A model generated the notes under the pieces. The model did no database searches and was not told where the DNA came from. It worked only from the letters and a program-made list of their open reading frames with translations. The translations under genes were made by a program, and so were the position numbers. From assembly GCA_010672825.2 (NCBI GenBank), contig JAAHFU020000001.1, forward strand, positions 1,612,001 to 1,676,000: a stretch of DNA of 64,000 bases, read 5' to 3'. The DNA comes from Leptolyngbya sp. SIO1E4 (GTDB lineage: Bacteria; Cyanobacteriota; Cyanobacteriia; Phormidesmidales; Phormidesmidaceae). Shown here piece after piece: positions 37,213 to 45,666 of the stretch. Position 1 is the stretch's first letter. Every line of letters starts with the position of its first letter.

Positions 37213-37460
37213 TAGGTTTCAAAGATTAAGAGATCCAAACTGTTGGAGTCTTGTCCTGGAATATGGGCACATTTGGGCAGGGTCTGAAATCTCGAGTCCT
37301 TACTTTGGGTTGACACTGAGGTAACAGGAGTGGGGCTGCATCCCTGCCAGCGCCTGTAGACATTTCAAATCCCGGAACGAGGGTGCACTCATCAAGCTGT
37401 CTATTGACAAATTGCATGAGCTATCTCCCAGCAGGAACACCATATATTTAAGTATTAACG

Positions 37461-37868
37461 ATGCGAATCAGAAGGTTTTCTCAAGCGAGTCTGAGGTCTC
37501 TCCCTTGGACGCCGATATTTCTCATCTCTCTTCTCACAACCTTCACGACTTTCTGTGCTTTTGTCATGTTGGAGATGTTGGTTGTATCTGTTTTCGGCAC
37601 CCCTAACTCTCTTTCCCAGAGTGGACTTCTCTTAGGGGTTGCTCTACTGGTGGGATGTGGAGCGCTGAGTGTTTATCTTTTTGAGCGCGTTTATCCTCAT
37701 ATCAGACTGACAAAGCATAGCCTCTGGGCCATGGCTTTCTGCCTAAACTTCACTGGGTATCTGATTCTATGCCTGGCATCCCAGCAGTTCATGGGTCTAC
37801 CGGCTTGTACTGCACCGATCGTTTTGACGGCAGTAGGAGTTTTTAGTCAAGGCCGTAGATATTGGTGA
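37461..37868 (+). CDS. Small multi-pass membrane protein, function unknown
   Basis: A 135-aa protein with about four hydrophobic segments (roughly residues 17-45, 53-72, 84-108 and 114-130) and a basic N terminus (MRIRRFSQ). No motif is recognised. An ATG start, sensible membrane layout and a hairpin after the stop support a real gene, but no ribosome binding site stands out. Confidence 0.55.
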   Translation: MRIRRFSQASLRSLPWTPIFLISLLTTFTTFCAFVMLEMLVVSVFGTPNSLSQSGLLLGVALLVGCGALSVYLFERVYPHIRLTKHSLWAMAFCLNFTGYLILCLASQQFMGLPACTAPIVLTAVGVFSQGRRYW

Positions 37869-37992
37869 TTAAGGATTCGTTAGCTCCATCGACAACGATT
37901 GCCCCAGCGTTGACGGGTATGGGGCACCCGCAATCGCAGAGGTTTTAGCGCTCCAGTTTCCTTCGAGATCTGTCCCTCAACGGCTTAGGATC

Positions 37993-38021
37993 GAAAGCAG
38001 GATGCATTTCATCCTGCTTTC
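37993..38021 (+). terminator. Perfect 12-bp stem-loop upstream of the TspO-like gene
   Basis: GAAAGCAGGATG and CATCCTGCTTTC pair perfectly around the loop CATTT. It lies 125 bp after the small membrane protein gene and 36 bp before the next start. No T-run follows, so it may terminate the first gene or control the second. Confidence 0.6.
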
Positions 38022-38057
38022 TGCTCCATAGTCTAAAATCACTCATTTTCAGCGCAG

Positions 38058-38792
38058 ATGAACAGTAAGGAATTTGTTAAAGGCGGCGTGAACTCCGTCA
38101 TGGGGGTCAAAGAAGCCACCCGTGATACTAAAATCCAGACTGATTTAGAGAATCCTCAATGGGATAAGACCGCAACGCTGAAATATCTAGGGGCTACCCT
38201 AGCTCAGATCACGGCGTTGACGGGGCTGTTATGGGGCATGGATTTTGCTTTTGGTTACCTTAACCTGGAAGCCTTACCCCAAGGGGGGGTGACTGCGATC
38301 GCCTGCGGGTTTTTCGCTTTCGTGACGTTGCGTTCTCGCCTCTTTTCATTCCTGGACAATACCCGTAACAGTGGTCGCTACCTGTCGATCCAGCGTCCGG
38401 GCTGGGCACCACCGCCTTTGGCCTTTCCTATTGTTTGGATGAGCATTGCCGTGTTGCGAGTGGTGGCTTCCTACTTGGTGTGGTCAGCGATGGGGCAGAC
38501 CTTCTTGTGCCTACCCTTGATACTCTTTGTTGTGCACCTCAGCCTGGGGGATACCTGGAATACCATTTTCACGGTGGAAGGACGCTTAGGCGCTGCCGTC
38601 CCGATGGTGATTGTCGGGCCGTTCCTGTCTGTGGCGGTGGTGACTGTCAGCTACTACCAAACCTTACCGCTGGCGGGTTGGATTATTGCCCCATCCTGGG
38701 TGTGGCTCACAGTCGCGACTGTGCTGTGTATGAGCCTGTGGCGACTGAATGGCCAAGAACCCCTATACCCTGTGATCGCGAAGGCAAGCTAG
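38058..38792 (+). CDS. TspO/MBR family membrane protein
   Basis: The C-terminal 150 residues carry the TspO/MBR layout of five membrane helices, with RPGWAPPPLAFPIVW before the second helix and NTIFTVEGRLGAA plus SLWRLN near the end. An N-terminal extension (about residues 1-85) adds a soluble part and one or two hydrophobic segments, making it longer than the classical 155-190 aa TspO. The family binds tetrapyrroles and handles stress signals. A porphyrin ligand is inferred only from the family. Confidence 0.8.
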   Translation: MNSKEFVKGGVNSVMGVKEATRDTKIQTDLENPQWDKTATLKYLGATLAQITALTGLLWGMDFAFGYLNLEALPQGGVTAIACGFFAFVTLRSRLFSFLDNTRNSGRYLSIQRPGWAPPPLAFPIVWMSIAVLRVVASYLVWSAMGQTFLCLPLILFVVHLSLGDTWNTIFTVEGRLGAAVPMVIVGPFLSVAVVTVSYYQTLPLAGWIIAPSWVWLTVATVLCMSLWRLNGQEPLYPVIAKAS

Positions 38793-38848
38793 CGACAAAT
38801 CAACGTCAGGCGTGCGATCGCAGGGCCATTTGCACCCTGAGCCCCGGT

Positions 38849-40066
38849 TTATGCTGATACTGCCTCCACCGTAGCCACGACCTCTCCGGTGAGGTGAGTA
38901 TCATAACCGCCCAAAATCTCCAGTTGGGAAATCACCCGACGATGGCCTAAGGTACCCAAAAGCTGCTGCACGGGCGCTTCCTCTAAGTAAGGCTTTAAGG
39001 TCACCAGATCATAGTGGGATTGCCGCAGGGGCACAAACTCCAGGTTGAACATCGCCGCCACCGATGCCGCACTCACCCCGGCATCAGCTTTCCCTGCTGC
39101 GATCGCTTGCGCGACAGCGTGATGAGAGGGAGCCGTGCGATCGCTCCCTGCCACCCCCTGCAGCGACAGCCCAGCCTCTGCCAGCGCCTGCTCCAGCAAG
39201 TCACGGCTGCCAGCCCCTGGCTCTCGATTAATGATGCTGACATCATCCCGAGCTAAATCGGCAATCCCCTGAATCCCTTTTGGGTTGCCTGGTGCAACGA
39301 GCAGCCCTTCTTCCCATACCCCTAAGTTAATCAGCACTGTGGTCTGGCCTGGTAACGCTTGGCGGACAAACGGCACGTTAAATGTCTGGGTTTGCGGGCA
39401 GTAGAGATGCACCCCAGCAATGTGAACTTCACCCCGCTTCAGTCGTGCCAACGCTTCGGTACTGTTCGCAAAGGTCAGATGGACTCGCAATTCTGGATGC
39501 CACCGTTCTGCTGCCTTCGCCCAGAGCGAAAGGGCCGGGGAACAGCCCGCAACCACGACCGTATTGAGCAGATTGGCAGGCTCATCCAGCAGGGTGACGG
39601 CCAGGGTATCTTGGTCTGCCTGGCGAGTCGCTTCGCCATCAGCGGGGATGAGTTCCATACGAAAGGCATCGACCCCCACCAGGGGATGGGCAACCCACCG
39701 CCCCCCAATGCGCGCCAAGCTGACTCGTGACGGGGCTCCCGTTGCCATGGTGGCCACTGGCACCGCCTCTACCGTCACCCTGTCTTGATCTAGCCAAAAC
39801 AAATCTTCCACTCGGCATCCCAGCGCCTTGGCCAACCTCAAAGCCACCGTGACAGACAGCGCCGTTTGGCCCGACTCTACTCCGCTAATGGTTTGGCGAC
39901 TCACCCCCACCATGGAGGCCAAATCTTGCTGACTCAGCCCTAACCGCAGGCGGGTCTGCTTCAAGCCATTGCGAAGATCATCTTTCACAAGAACACCAGA
40001 AGAATGCGTTTGCGAGCCAGTATAGACGGCCAACGGCAGGCGCAAAGCGACACTCATATCCAACAA
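38849..40066 (-). CDS. HTH (Xre-type) regulator with periplasmic-binding-protein-like sensor domain
   Basis: An N-terminal helix-turn-helix (about residues 30-90; LGLSQQDLASMVGVSRQTISGVESG) is fused to a PBP-like domain (about 115-395) with ANLLNTVVVAGCSPALSLWA, ANSTEALARLKRGEVHIAG and NREPGAGSRDLLEQAL. Such one-component regulators with a molybdate-type binding fold occur beside mod genes. It is divergent from modA with about 130 bp between and an inverted repeat there, so it probably senses molybdate or tungstate and controls modA-modBC (inference). The first 25 residues lack domain character, and a GTG at the codon after VL (MKDDLRNG) is a possible alternative start. Confidence 0.85.
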   Translation of the reverse strand: MLDMSVALRLPLAVYTGSQTHSSGVLVKDDLRNGLKQTRLRLGLSQQDLASMVGVSRQTISGVESGQTALSVTVALRLAKALGCRVEDLFWLDQDRVTVEAVPVATMATGAPSRVSLARIGGRWVAHPLVGVDAFRMELIPADGEATRQADQDTLAVTLLDEPANLLNTVVVAGCSPALSLWAKAAERWHPELRVHLTFANSTEALARLKRGEVHIAGVHLYCPQTQTFNVPFVRQALPGQTTVLINLGVWEEGLLVAPGNPKGIQGIADLARDDVSIINREPGAGSRDLLEQALAEAGLSLQGVAGSDRTAPSHHAVAQAIAAGKADAGVSAASVAAMFNLEFVPLRQSHYDLVTLKPYLEEAPVQQLLGTLGHRRVISQLEILGGYDTHLTGEVVATVEAVSA

Positions 40067-40121
40067 CGATACCCATCGCTGCTGGAGTCAGGTGAGGTAA
40101 TCATGACTTGTTTTGTGCAGC

Positions 40122-40160
40122 CTGACACAGTTTGTCAGCTTTTCGCAAGTAAAACTGACA
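40122..40160. promoter_or_regulatory. Candidate operator between the HTH-PBP regulator and modA
   Basis: CTGACA (40122-40127) and TGTCAG (40133-40138) form a dyad with 5 bases between. A third half-site CTGACA lies at 40155-40160, about 38 bp before the modA ATG. The site sits in the shared divergent promoter region. Confidence 0.55.
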
Positions 40161-40197
40161 TAGAGCAAAAATATTGGCGTTCGTCAGAGAGGACTCT

Positions 40198-41016
40198 ATG
40201 ACAGAGATCAATAGACGATACTTTACGGCTCTAGCCACTCTGGCCATACCGACCAGTCTGATGGCAATTAGCTGTGCCCAGACCCCAACACCGACCTCCT
40301 CTGAGGCTGCGGCACCTGAGGCAACAGTTGACCTCACGATTTCCGTGGCCGCCAGCGTCCAGGATGCGATGAAAGAAGTGCAGGCAGCCTATCAGGCGGA
40401 AGCACCCGGCGTTTCCATCACCTACAACTTTGGATCTTCAGGCTCTCTGGCTCAACAAATCGCCCAAGGTGCTCCAACGGATGTGTTCCTCTCCGCCTCC
40501 CAAAAATGGATGGATGAATTGGAGGACCAGGGGCAGATTTTGGCAGGGTCGCGTCAAGCATTGCTGCTGAATTCCCTGGTTGTGATCGTGCCCCAGGATA
40601 CGACCGATGTGGCTGACTTTAGCGACGTTGCCACTGACCAGGTCAGCAACCTTGCCATGGGTGAGCCTGAAAGCGTGCCAGCGGGGCGCTACGCCAAAGA
40701 AGCACTGACTTCCCTAGACTTGTTTGATGCCCTGCAGCCCAAGCTGGTCTTCGGCAAGGATGTACGGCAGGTTCTCTCCTACGTTGAGACTGGTAATGTG
40801 GATGCGGGTTTGGTCTATGCCACCGATGCCAAAATCTCGGAGCAGGTGAAGGTGATCGCAACAGCCCCTGCTGACAGCCACTCCCCCATTATTTATCCAG
40901 TCGGTGTGGTGACCGATCGCGACAATGCTGACGCCGCCCAAGCCTTTGTTGATTTCCTATCCAGCGATACAGCGGTCGCCATCTTTGAGGCGTACGGTTT
41001 TGACATGGCTGAATGA
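40198..41016 (+). CDS. modA: Molybdate ABC transporter substrate-binding lipoprotein
   Basis: I chose the ATG at 40198 because AGAGAGGA lies just upstream. The ORF can begin at 40174 but those eight residues add nothing. The N terminus has a hydrophobic stretch and AISC as lipobox. The mature protein has DLTISVAASVQDAMKEV, YNFGSSGSLAQQIAQGAPTDVF, ASQKWMDEL, GEPESVPAGRYAKEAL and VETGNVDAGLVYATDA, all matching ModA. It captures molybdate in the periplasm and delivers it to ModBC, whose gene follows about 150 bp downstream. Confidence 0.93.
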   Translation: MTEINRRYFTALATLAIPTSLMAISCAQTPTPTSSEAAAPEATVDLTISVAASVQDAMKEVQAAYQAEAPGVSITYNFGSSGSLAQQIAQGAPTDVFLSASQKWMDELEDQGQILAGSRQALLLNSLVVIVPQDTTDVADFSDVATDQVSNLAMGEPESVPAGRYAKEALTSLDLFDALQPKLVFGKDVRQVLSYVETGNVDAGLVYATDAKISEQVKVIATAPADSHSPIIYPVGVVTDRDNADAAQAFVDFLSSDTAVAIFEAYGFDMAE

Positions 41017-41163
41017 GGCGATTAAGGGTTGAATTTTGAATTTAAAGGTTTGAAGTGACCGTACCCCTCACCCCTCAACACTCCGCATTCACACCTGATT
41101 GAGTTTGATTGCCCCAGTGTCTGCGTTTGCCTTGCTTCCCACCACCTTACCCCGGACAATCCC

Positions 41164-43227
41164 ATGTCTGCAGATCTGACCCCCCTCTGGATTTCGCTGA
41201 AAACGGCGATCGCCGCCACCCTCCTGGCTGCTGGCCTGGGCATCGTCATAGCCCGCTGGATGATGAGCTACCGGGGTCAGGCACGGGGGCTGATTGATGG
41301 CATCCTCACGCTCCCTCTGGTGCTGCCACCCACAGTAGTCGGTTTTTTGCTGCTGCTCCTGTTTGGCAAAAATAGCCCAGTGGGTCAGGGGCTGGATCAG
41401 CTCGGGGTTTCCATCATTTTTACCTGGACGGCAGCCTTAATCGCAGCCACCGTCGTCGCGTTTCCGCTAATGTACAAAACGGTGTTGGGGGCTTTCGAGC
41501 AGGTAGATCTGACGTTGGTGAGTTCTGCCCGCACCCTGGGCGCCTCGGAATGGCGGATTTTTTGGCAAATTTTGCTGCCGCTGGCTTGGCCGGGGGTGCT
41601 AGCGGGGACGGTGTTAGCCTTTGCCCGCGCCCTGGGGGAATTTGGGGCAACGTTGATGGTAGGGGGTAGCATTCCGGGGGTGACGCAGACGATTCCGATC
41701 GCCATTTTCTTTGCCGCCGAAGCGGGTCGGATGGGGGTAGCCCTGGCCTGGGTGCTGCTGATGATTGCAGTTTCCCTATTGGTTATCGCAGGCATCAACT
41801 ACGGCAACCGCAGCCAGTCGCAAAAACCAACCGCTGCCAATGCATTGGTAAAGCGGGCTTTTAATTGGGTTTTCTTCCAAACGTTGAGGGGCGATCAGTT
41901 TTGCCTGACCTCATCCGGTCTGAGGCCCCCAAGGGGGGGTCGGATACCGCTCTCCCTGGCTCTAGGGAGAATGGGTCGAAGATTAGATAACCGTAGAGGG
42001 GAAACGCCTGCCGCCGTCTCCTCTGCCCAACCGGATCTCGCCCCCAGTCAGGAACTGTGGAATCAGGGGGCGATCGCCCCTTCCCTCGCAGCAAGCGCCA
42101 CCGCGATCGCCCCTCACCCCCTTCCAGAAATGGCCGCAGCGATTGCGGCACAACCTGCTGCCGAACTGATCGTGCAGATTGAAAAGCAGGTACCGGGCTT
42201 TCACCTCCAAGTCGGATTTCAGACAACCCACGAACCCCTGGGCCTGCTGGGGGCATCGGGCTCTGGCAAAAGTATGACCCTGCGCTGCATTGCGGGCTTG
42301 GACACCCCTTCCCAGGGCCGGATTGTGCTCAATGGTCGGGTGCTGTTTGACGCCCACAAACAGATTAATTTGCCGAGTCGCGATCGCAAAGTCGGCCTGG
42401 TTTTCCAAAATTACGCCCTGTTTCCCCATCTCACCGTGGCGCAAAATATCGCCTTTGGCATGGACGATGTTCCCAAGCCACAGCGGGTGGCGGCGGTGGT
42501 GCGGTATCTCGACCAGATGGGCTTAACCGGACTGGGCGATCGCTATCCCCACCAGATCTCTGGAGGACAGCAGCAGCGGGTAGCCCTGGCTCGGGCACTA
42601 GCCATCCAGCCCGACATTCTACTGCTAGATGAACCCCTGTCAGCCCTCGATACTTACCTCCGCAGCCATATCGAAAAGCTGCTCATCGAGGTGCTCTCCC
42701 AATACCGAGGCATCACCCTGTTCATCACCCACAAACTGGAAGAAGCCTACCGAGTCTGCACCAATCTACTGGTGCTCGCAAACGGGCAAATTCAGGCAGA
42801 AGGCCCCAAAGCAGACATCTTTGAACACCCGCCCACGCTTGAGATCGCCAAGGTCACCGAATGTAAAAACTTCTCCCGCGTCCGCCGCTTAGACGACCAC
42901 CATATTGAAGCGCTGGACTGGGGTTGTCGCCTCGAAGTCAGCACGCCGATGCCGTCAGATACGGGCTATGTGGGGCTGCGTGCCCACCATGTTAAATATC
43001 CCCGAGAACCCCGCGCGAGCAATACTTTTCCCGGTTGGCTGGCGATGAGCACAGAAACCCAACACCGAGTCACCCTTTACATCAAACTGCACGGTGAGCC
43101 TACCTCCCCTCAGGATTATCACCTCCAGGCTGAAATCTACCGGGATAAATGGGAGTCACTGAAACGTCGCCCCTTTCCATGGCAGGTTCGCCTCGCCCCC
43201 CATAGCCTGATCACCATGACGCAGTAA
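41164..43227 (+). CDS. modBC: Fused molybdate ABC transporter permease-ATPase (ModBC)
   Basis: Residues 1-215 are ModB with five to six helices and the EAA loop (RALGEFGATLMVGG). Residues about 330-687 are ModC: GASGSGKS (about 362-369), VGLVFQNYALFPHL (Q-loop), ISGGQQQR signature, LLLDEPLSALD and ITHKLEEAYRV, with a C-terminal extension without the classic TOBE repeat order. The two are joined by an odd linker of about 110 residues, rich in Arg and Pro (about 239-300), that reads like translated repeat DNA. The fusion itself is known in cyanobacteria. Confidence 0.93.
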   Translation: MSADLTPLWISLKTAIAATLLAAGLGIVIARWMMSYRGQARGLIDGILTLPLVLPPTVVGFLLLLLFGKNSPVGQGLDQLGVSIIFTWTAALIAATVVAFPLMYKTVLGAFEQVDLTLVSSARTLGASEWRIFWQILLPLAWPGVLAGTVLAFARALGEFGATLMVGGSIPGVTQTIPIAIFFAAEAGRMGVALAWVLLMIAVSLLVIAGINYGNRSQSQKPTAANALVKRAFNWVFFQTLRGDQFCLTSSGLRPPRGGRIPLSLALGRMGRRLDNRRGETPAAVSSAQPDLAPSQELWNQGAIAPSLAASATAIAPHPLPEMAAAIAAQPAAELIVQIEKQVPGFHLQVGFQTTHEPLGLLGASGSGKSMTLRCIAGLDTPSQGRIVLNGRVLFDAHKQINLPSRDRKVGLVFQNYALFPHLTVAQNIAFGMDDVPKPQRVAAVVRYLDQMGLTGLGDRYPHQISGGQQQRVALARALAIQPDILLLDEPLSALDTYLRSHIEKLLIEVLSQYRGITLFITHKLEEAYRVCTNLLVLANGQIQAEGPKADIFEHPPTLEIAKVTECKNFSRVRRLDDHHIEALDWGCRLEVSTPMPSDTGYVGLRAHHVKYPREPRASNTFPGWLAMSTETQHRVTLYIKLHGEPTSPQDYHLQAEIYRDKWESLKRRPFPWQVRLAPHSLITMTQ
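41905..41970 (+). repeat. Repeat-like palindromic DNA within the modBC linker
   Basis: Inside the linker coding region, TCTCCCT (41951-41957) and AGGGAGA (41964-41970) form a 7-bp stem, and CCTCA/TGAGG flank a CCCCCAAGGGGG run at 41926-41937. The reading frame is kept. Confidence 0.45.
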
Positions 43228-43337
43228 ACCCACAACGTTCCACATCACCCACTCACCAGACGGGGCAAATGGGCAAGGGAAGGTTACCGTTAGGGCAGGG
43301 TGCGTCAGCTAAAATTGCGGGACTTACAAGATAGGTA

Positions 43338-43411
43338 GGCAACCGTTATTTTGGCAGACTTAGCTGCTTTAGTTCACAAACTCGGAAATGTCCTTTTGAT
43401 AAACGGTTGCC
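43338..43411. repeat. 10-bp inverted repeat between convergent genes
   Basis: GGCAACCGTT (43338-43347) and AACGGTTGCC (43402-43411) are perfect reverse complements 54 bp apart. The right arm ends three bases before the stop of the ABC ATPase gene. It fills the modBC/ATPase convergent gap and may serve as a terminator. Confidence 0.65.
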
Positions 43412-43414
43412 CCC

Positions 43415-44398
43415 TCAGGCCACCACCCCAGCTTGAAACACCCGGCCAATCACTTCCTCAATGGGTGGATCGGTGACTGTCAAATCTTGCACAGTCAACT
43501 CTGCCAGGATGCGCGACACAGTCTGAGTCAGCGTGTTGCGCTGGACAATTAAGCTCGCAGAGCAGCCATCTAATGTTTCTACCTCACCATAGCGAGACAG
43601 GTGATACGCATCGGTAGGATGGGCCAGTTCAATTTTGACTTCGCGGTAGGGGGCAAACCGCGTTAGCAGCCCTTCAAGGCTACCGTCATAGATGAGAGCC
43701 CCTTGATAAATGAGCAGCACTCGCTCACACAAGGCCGTGATATCCGCCATGTAGTGGCTCGTCAGCAAAATGGTCGCCTCATAGCGGCGGTTATATTCCT
43801 TTAGAAACTCCCGCACAGCTACCTGGGCATTCACATCTAGCCCGAGGGTTGGTTCATCTAGGAATAGGACTTTAGGGCGATGGAGTAAGGCCGCGAGCAT
43901 TTCCGCCTTCATGCGCTCGCCCAAAGATAGCTTCCGGACAGGTTGGGTCAGTTTATCTTTAATGTCGAGCATTTCGGCCAGTTCAGACACACGATCGCGG
44001 AACGTGCGATCGCTCAGGCCATAAATCGCCCCATTGATCCGCAAAGAATCTAGCGCGGGCAAATCCCACAGCAGTTGCTGCTTTTGCCCCATCACCAGGG
44101 TAATTTGCCGTAAAAACGACGGCGTGCGGCGAAATGGAATTTGCCCAGCCACCCGAACCCGACCACTGGAGGGATAAATTAGACCCGTGAGCATCTTAAG
44201 CGTGGTTGTTTTACCCGCCCCATTCGGCCCCAAAAAACCCACCACTTCTCCGGGGTCAATTTGAAACGAGACCTGACGCACCGCCTCCACATTGCGATAC
44301 GTGCGGCGGAAAAAGTGACGCAAGGTTCCCTTCAAACCAGGATCCTTAATCGCCACTGGATAAACCTTCTTCAATGCGTGAACGTCAATAATGGGCAT
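43415..44398 (-). CDS. ABC transporter ATP-binding protein (ABC-2 exporter type), ATPase 2
   Basis: I chose the ATG at 44398 (MPIIDVHALKK), which precedes the ABC domain. An earlier in-frame ATG adds 20 residues. Walker A GPNGAGKTTT, signature LSLGERMKAEM (variant of LSGGQ), Walker B VLFLDEPTLGLD, and the H-loop LLTSHYMAD are present. The extension VYPVAIKDPGLKGTLRHFFRR and the variant signature match ATPases that pair with DUF990-type ABC-2 permeases. No such permease follows, only one ABC-2 permease at 44884-45666, with a DUF4864 gene between on the other strand. Export substrate unknown. Confidence 0.88.
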   Translation of the reverse strand: MPIIDVHALKKVYPVAIKDPGLKGTLRHFFRRTYRNVEAVRQVSFQIDPGEVVGFLGPNGAGKTTTLKMLTGLIYPSSGRVRVAGQIPFRRTPSFLRQITLVMGQKQQLLWDLPALDSLRINGAIYGLSDRTFRDRVSELAEMLDIKDKLTQPVRKLSLGERMKAEMLAALLHRPKVLFLDEPTLGLDVNAQVAVREFLKEYNRRYEATILLTSHYMADITALCERVLLIYQGALIYDGSLEGLLTRFAPYREVKIELAHPTDAYHLSRYGEVETLDGCSASLIVQRNTLTQTVSRILAELTVQDLTVTDPPIEEVIGRVFQAGVVA

Positions 44399-44530
44399 AT
44401 TGATAGCGCAACCCTCTTCATCAAAAAGACACAGGATTCTTTTCAGTCTGGTGTCCACGCAACAGCCAAGCGCCTTTCACTTTTTTTATCATGCTCAATG
44501 GTGCGGTTAAGGAGCCCAGCTATAACACCG

Positions 44531-44887
44531 ATGGATCTGGCAAAAACCGATCATGACGAAATTCGCCGAGTTATTATCGCCCAACTCGAAGCCTTTCAAG
44601 CAGACGATGGCATTCAAGCCTTCTTATATGCAGCGCCCTCCATTCGCCGACAGTTTAAAACTGTCGCTAACTTTATGGAGATGGTGCAGCACGCTTACTA
44701 TGCAGTCTATCGCCCCCGTGGCGTTCTTTTTGGAGAGTTGACTGAAATGCAGGGGTTTCCTGCCCAGGTTGTGTTTTTAATGGATCAAAACAATGATCTG
44801 GTCAAAGCCATGTATCTGATGCAGCAGCAACCGTCGATGGACTGGCGGATTGCAGGCTGTTTTTTGGTGCCTGTAGAAGAGATTTAA
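44531..44887 (+). CDS. DUF4864 family protein
   Basis: 118 aa from the ATG at 44531 (MDLAKTDHDEIRRVI). The pattern IIAQLEAFQADDGIQAFLYAAPSIR... MVQHAYYAVYRPRGVLFGEL (quoted in parts) fits the DUF4864 cystatin/NTF2-like small proteins. The frame is open to 44261, but the upstream part overlaps the ABC ATPase gene and is not convincing. Its stop overlaps the stop of the convergent permease gene by 4 bp. It lies between the two parts of the ABC locus but on the opposite strand. Function unknown. Confidence 0.75.
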   Translation: MDLAKTDHDEIRRVIIAQLEAFQADDGIQAFLYAAPSIRRQFKTVANFMEMVQHAYYAVYRPRGVLFGELTEMQGFPAQVVFLMDQNNDLVKAMYLMQQQPSMDWRIAGCFLVPVEEI

Positions 44888-45666
44888 TAGCCACTCAAGA
44901 TGCCACGCCGTTTAGCAACTTGTTCTGCCCAACGGAACAAAAACAACCCGAGGCCCAAGTAAGCCCACCCATTGAGCAGTGCTAAGCCAAAGCTGCCCCA
45001 ATCTAGCCCGACCCCCCGCGCCATTAAATCTCGCAATAGGGCTGTGCTGGGCAACATAGGCAGCAGATAGCGCAGATACTCCATTGGCCCTACCCACTCT
45101 TCTACTGGGGCAGCTAACAAAAACAACAGCAAAAATTGGAACACGCCCAATACCTGCTGCACTCGCTTAAACATAAGGGCGCAGGCCCCCATCATAAACG
45201 CGAGCCCATATCCTGCCATGACCAAAGAGAGCAAGGGACATATCAACGTCACGGGAAAAGACAAACGGCTGCCCGTAATGCCCATTAATAAAATGACCAC
45301 CCCGACAATCAGCGTGAGCCGCAGCATTAAACTGGCAAAGGCTCTGGCCAAAAAGACCCGTGGCGCTCCATAGGGCGAGAGAAAGACCTGTTCTAAGGTG
45401 CCGGTCTGAGCTTCTAACTGCAGCCCGATCGCGATGTCATTGATGATGTAGAGAATTAACGTCCACAAAACATAGCCCACCACCACCGCATCCAAACGAT
45501 CGCCAAAGGCAAAGCCTGGCCCAGCAATGTATTGAGCACTCAGAAACAGCCCATAGAAAACGGACGTAATCACGACTAAGCCTGCAATCACCTCTGCCGG
45601 GTAGCGAATGAACTGAATCCAGGTGCGTTTCAGTTCCCCAATAAATAGTTCCATCATGGTGTTCAC
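44884..45666 (-). CDS. ABC-2 type transporter permease
   Basis: Six predicted membrane helices and the ABC-2 membrane layout, with EAQTGTLEQVFLSPYGAPRVFLAR as the conserved coupling region. Its start overlaps the stop of ATPase 1 (45663-46661), the sign of translational coupling. It is the only permease in the locus. Substrate unknown; the family exports drugs, lipids or polysaccharide. Confidence 0.9.
   Translation of the reverse strand: MNTMMELFIGELKRTWIQFIRYPAEVIAGLVVITSVFYGLFLSAQYIAGPGFAFGDRLDAVVVGYVLWTLILYIINDIAIGLQLEAQTGTLEQVFLSPYGAPRVFLARAFASLMLRLTLIVGVVILLMGITGSRLSFPVTLICPLLSLVMAGYGLAFMMGACALMFKRVQQVLGVFQFLLLFLLAAPVEEWVGPMEYLRYLLPMLPSTALLRDLMARGVGLDWGSFGLALLNGWAYLGLGLFLFRWAEQVAKRRGILSGY

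Noticed and set aside
37011..37316. N-terminal extension of the raf1 frame upstream to 37316
   Set aside because: It crosses the antisense of tRNA-Ala, has no family similarity, and the ATG at 37010 gives the normal Raf1 length.
41164..43227. Two separate genes modB and modC with a frame error joining them
   Set aside because: The frame is continuous over the linker and ModBC fusions are known in cyanobacteria.
44261..44530. Longer DUF4864 frame
   Set aside because: Overlaps the ABC ATPase gene on the other strand and has no family match; DUF4864 starts at 44531.
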